Below are positions 5,901-7,840 of a stretch of DNA of 7,840 bases, one piece after another. Each line of letters opens with the position of its first letter. Position 1 is the first letter of the stretch. The translations under genes and the position numbers were made by a program. The notes beneath the pieces were generated by a model that was not told the DNA's origin, ran no database searches, and was given only the letters and a program-made list of their open reading frames with translations. Source of the stretch: SHLQ01 sp964196045 (lineage in GTDB: Bacteria; Actinomycetota; Acidimicrobiia; Acidimicrobiales; SHLQ01); the NCBI GenBank assembly GCA_964196045.1, contig CAXMRH010000293.1, forward strand, positions 1 to 7,840. Reading direction: 5' to 3'.

Positions 5901-6653
5901 TCAGACCATGAAGCGGCCACCATTGACGTTGAGTGTCTCACCGGTCATGTAGCCGCCCTCTTCGGACGCAAGGAACATCATCCATGCGACAAGATCATCG
6001 ACCTCCCCATATCGGCCGAGCGGAATCGTTTTCTGAGTCTTGGCCCGCTCTTCTTCGGATCGGACGACCTTGATGCGGTCTGTCAGGACCGCGCTGGGAG
6101 ACAACGCATTCGACGTGATCCCCGCTTCCGCGAGCTCAAAGGCAAGAACACGAGCGAGCGAGAGAACTGCAGCCTTGGCGGCAGCGTAGGGCGGCGACGA
6201 TCGGTACATCGCGGTCTGCCCGGCCAGCGAAGCGATCGTGATGATTCGTCCGGCGGCAGACTTGCGCAGCAGCGGGATCGCGCTCTGGGCGCACAAGAAC
6301 ACTGCTTTGAGGTTGAGGGCGATGACACGATCCCACTCGTCCTCCGAGAGGGTTTCCGTCGTGTTTTGTTCCCAGAAGCCGCCGGCGTTGTTGATCAGGA
6401 CATCGACCCTTCCGTGCTCGGCTCCGATGGCTTCAAAAGTCTCTCGAACAGCTTTCGACGAGGTGATGTCGCACTCGACGAACGTCGTTCCAGTTCGTTC
6501 GGCGACAGCTACGCCACGCTCGACGTCAATATCGAGCCCGTAGACGATGGCGCCGGCCCCTGCGAACGAGTCGACGGCACCTTCACCCATCCCAATCGCA
6601 GAACCGGTGATCACAACGACTCGATCGGGGAAAGACCAGACAACATTTCCCAT
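5901..6653 (-). CDS. Classical short-chain dehydrogenase/reductase (SDR)
   Basis: A 250-residue protein, standard for classical SDRs. It has the cofactor motif TGSAIGMG (16-23, TGxxxGxG), Asp41 after strand 2 (GLDID), which favours NAD(H), and NNAG at 88-91. Asn114 lies in the ALNLKAVF helix, and the catalytic triad Ser142 (IASLAG), Tyr156 and Lys160 (YAAAK) is complete. The C-terminal MTGETLNVNGGRFMV is the usual family end. The common SPG after strand 6 is SPS (185-187). The ATG at 6653 is chosen for its AGGAG site 6 nt upstream, which overlaps the stop region of the upstream epimerase-like gene; the two are separated by 3 nt and are probably co-transcribed. The gene converges on the plus-strand operon. 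It probably oxidises a secondary alcohol of the pathway intermediate or a sugar; the exact reaction cannot be assigned. Confidence 0.93.
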   Translation of the reverse strand: MGNVVWSFPDRVVVITGSAIGMGEGAVDSFAGAGAIVYGLDIDVERGVAVAERTGTTFVECDITSSKAVRETFEAIGAEHGRVDVLINNAGGFWEQNTTETLSEDEWDRVIALNLKAVFLCAQSAIPLLRKSAAGRIITIASLAGQTAMYRSSPPYAAAKAAVLSLARVLAFELAEAGITSNALSPSAVLTDRIKVVRSEEERAKTQKTIPLGRYGEVDDLVAWMMFLASEEGGYMTGETLNVNGGRFMV

Positions 6654-6656
6654 GAC

Positions 6657-7064
6657 TTACTCCTGAACCAGTTCGATGAGCGTTCCGAGAGCGCCCTTTG
6701 GGTGGATGAACGCAATCGTCGATCCCCTCGATCCGGGTCTCGGTTCGGTGTCGATCGGTGTCGCCCCCGCCGCGACCATCGAGGCCAGCGCTTCGGCACA
6801 ATCGTCGACGCGTTAGCCCACGTGATGCAGGCCTTCACCACGCTTCTGAAGGTACTTGGAGACCGGCGAGTCTTCTCGAGTTCCGGTGATGAGTTGAATG
6901 TACGATTCGGCCACATTCAGCATGGCCTCGTCGACTCCGTCGCCCTCACCTCGCTCGCGATGTTCGACTGTCGCCCCCAACGCGGTTTCGTAGAATTCGA
7001 TCGCCGCGTCGAGGTCGTGAACGGCAATTGCGACATGATCTATTTCGGTGAGAAGCACCCTCAT
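6657..7064 (-). pseudogene. VOC-family methylmalonyl-CoA epimerase-like gene interrupted by an in-frame TAA
   Basis: From ATG 7064 the frame reads TEIDHVAIAVHDLDAAIEFY..., as in methylmalonyl-CoA epimerases, up to KRGEGLHHVG (74-83). It then meets TAA at 6815-6813, where relatives have Tyr or Phe (HHVG-Y/F-RVDD). The same frame continues without shift as RVDDCAEALASMVAAG, GSRGSTIAFIHPKGALGTLIELVQE and a natural TAA at 6659-6657. Without the internal stop the product would be 134 residues plus the lost position, the family's full length. Expected metal ligands are His10, Gln57, His81 and Glu131; the last lies beyond the premature stop, so an 83-residue product should be inactive. The conserved downstream half argues for a recent nonsense mutation or a base-call error. 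No clear Shine-Dalgarno precedes 7064; the GTG at codon 3 is an alternative. It is the first gene of the minus-strand unit with the SDR 3 nt downstream. Confidence 0.85.
6660..6664 (-). promoter_or_regulatory. Ribosome binding site of the SDR gene
   Basis: AGGAG on the minus strand lies 6 nt before ATG 6653. It overlaps the final GAG codon of the epimerase-like frame, so SDR translation does not depend on ribosomes reading through the broken gene. Confidence 0.7.
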
Positions 7065-7173
7065 ATTCTAGGAGTTGTCAGGCCCCGGTGCCCAACAAAG
7101 CGACCCTGCGATAGTGCCGAATTCGCTCAATTCTTCAAACAATGACATACAACCCCGTGCAAAGGAATCACCC
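7065..7173. promoter_or_regulatory. Divergent intergenic region between epimerase-like gene and FAH-family gene
   Basis: This 109-bp region must hold the promoters for the minus-strand epimerase-SDR unit and the plus-strand FAH gene. A 15-bp inverted repeat, GAATT-CGCTC-AATTC, lies at 7119-7133 and could be an operator. TAGAAT (minus strand, 7070-7065) is -10-like but abuts the ATG. I could not find a convincing -35/-10 pair on either strand. It does not share the palindrome seen at 697-713. Confidence 0.4.
7161..7166 (+). promoter_or_regulatory. Ribosome binding site of the FAH-family gene
   Basis: AAAGGA lies 7 nt before ATG 7174, which supports that start for the partial gene at the right edge. 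Confidence 0.65.
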
Positions 7174-7840
7174 ATGAAGTTCGTAACGATCAAGACGGCC
7201 AGCGGTAGCGGAATCGGCGTGCAACGCGACGATGGATCGGTGGTCGATCTCGCACACGAGTCGGACCTACCAACCGACATGGCCGCTTTCGTCGCTCTTG
7301 GCGAAGAGGGGATCGCTGCCGCCAAACGCGTCCATGACGACGAGGGAGCAAGCCCGGTGTCCGAACCCACGTTGCTCGCTCCGATTCGGCCGCGAAACAA
7401 CATCATGGCGATCGGTAAGAACTATCGCGCTCACGCGCTCGAGTTTTCCGCAAGTGGGTTTGATGCTTCGGAGACGACGGCGCTCCCGGAGCACCCGATC
7501 GTCTTCACCAAGGCGCTCTCCTCGATCGTCGCAGATGGCGACGCGATCGAACTCTCGTCCGATCCGAGCGGGACGACCGACTACGAGGGTGAGCTCGGTG
7601 TGATCATCGGCAAGGGCGGCATGAACATCTCCAAGGAGGATGCCTTCGATCACGTGTATGGGTACACGGTCATCAACGACGTCACCGCTCGGGAGTTTCA
7701 GCAAGATCATGTGCAGTTCTTCTTAGGTAAGAGCGCGGCGACCTTCGGTCCTATGGGTCCAGCCATCGTCACCCGTGATGAAATCGCCGACATCACCGAA
7801 GTCACCTTGCGCACTCGGGTCAATGGCGAGCTACGACAAG
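7174..7840 (+). CDS. Fumarylacetoacetate hydrolase (FAH) family protein, N-terminal 222 residues (runs off right edge)
   Basis: The frame is open from ATG 7174 to the window edge. Residues 1-70 form the small N-terminal domain (MKFVTIKTASGSGIG...). The catalytic FAH domain begins at about 72 with NNIMAIGKNYRAHALE. DYEGELGVIIGK (136-147) provides metal ligands Glu138 and Glu140, and GYTVINDVTAREFQ (163-176) provides the third ligand, Asp169. FLGKSAATFGPMGP (183-196) is the next conserved block. Family members hydrolyse or decarboxylate beta-diketo or 2-oxo acids with Mg/Mn, including fumarylpyruvate, 2,4-diketo-3-deoxy sugar acids, acylpyruvates and oxaloacetate. Relative to short members there is an insertion of about ten residues after the Arg-His block (92-105). 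In many relatives the GKS block continues with Asp; here it is Ala189. In context it may be the C-C cleaving step. The C-terminus is missing and the substrate is unknown. Confidence 0.9.
   Translation, partial: MKFVTIKTASGSGIGVQRDDGSVVDLAHESDLPTDMAAFVALGEEGIAAAKRVHDDEGASPVSEPTLLAPIRPRNNIMAIGKNYRAHALEFSASGFDASETTALPEHPIVFTKALSSIVADGDAIELSSDPSGTTDYEGELGVIIGKGGMNISKEDAFDHVYGYTVINDVTAREFQQDHVQFFLGKSAATFGPMGPAIVTRDEIADITEVTLRTRVNGELRQ

Noticed and set aside
6813..6815. Programmed stop-codon readthrough or recoding at the TAA
   Set aside because: TAA is not a selenocysteine or pyrrolysine codon, no obvious stem-loop or slippery sequence adjoins it, and a point mutation or base error explains it more simply.
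5871..7145. A 424-codon open frame on the plus strand starting in a GTGA overlap with the preceding stop
   Set aside because: It lies antisense to the SDR and the epimerase-like gene, whose motifs are unmistakable on the minus strand. Its translation is rich in Arg, Asp and Ser with no recognisable domain. The GTGA overlap is coincidental.
1..7840. Mobile elements, CRISPR arrays, tRNA genes, toxin-antitoxin or defence genes
   Set aside because: No terminal inverted repeats, spaced direct repeats, cloverleaf-like segments or transposase/integrase motifs were seen on either strand.

Overview
This is a gene-dense stretch of a bacterial chromosome that looks like an accessory catabolic locus. 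GC content is moderately high (judged by eye, not counted), most stops are TGA, several starts are GTG, and Shine-Dalgarno sites are purine-rich. The style suits a high-GC bacterium. The VOC/epimerase reading frame and overall codon style suggest an actinobacterium (for example an acidimicrobial lineage), but this is a weak inference and an alphaproteobacterium cannot be excluded. There are no tRNA or rRNA genes, CRISPR arrays, insertion sequences, transporters or regulator genes in the window.

Layout. (1) Left, minus strand: a small cupin (265-660) followed, with a 4-nt GTGA overlap, by the N-terminal part of an Ldh_2-type malate/lactate/ureidoglycolate dehydrogenase that runs off the left edge. 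(2) An 88-bp divergent intergenic region (661-748). It carries a 17-bp near-perfect palindrome with an extended -10 promoter element (TGnTATAAT) built into it, which may serve both strands. (3) A tightly packed five-gene plus-strand operon (749-5874). It encodes an enolase-superfamily protein of the muconate-lactonizing subgroup, a PHBH-fold FAD monooxygenase of the 2,6-dihydroxypyridine-hydroxylase type, a PhyH-type Fe(II)/2-oxoglutarate oxygenase, a Gfo/Idh/MocA oxidoreductase and a 3-hydroxyisobutyrate-dehydrogenase-family enzyme. Gaps between genes are 13, 9, -4 and -1 nt. (4) A 26-nt convergent junction, then a minus-strand pair: a VOC-family methylmalonyl-CoA-epimerase-like gene broken by one in-frame TAA, and a classical SDR dehydrogenase just downstream of it. 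(5) A second divergent intergenic region (7065-7173), then the start of a plus-strand fumarylacetoacetase-family hydrolase that runs off the right edge.

How they may work together. Every gene is a soluble small-molecule enzyme. The set contains two oxygenases (FAD and Fe/2OG), one proton-shuffling enolase-superfamily enzyme, four NAD(P)-type dehydrogenases and a C-C bond hydrolase family member. That reads as a pathway that hydroxylates, oxidises, isomerises and finally cleaves a carbon skeleton into central metabolites. The substrate cannot be named from sequence. Candidates are a hydroxylated aromatic or N-heterocycle (from the monooxygenase) or an acid sugar or amino-acid derivative (from the enolase, SDR, FAH and Ldh_2 combination). 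I do not recognise this exact combination as a described pathway. The main oddities are the palindromic promoter, the nonsense codon in the epimerase, and the His-to-Tyr change at the usual catalytic position of the Gfo/Idh/MocA protein.
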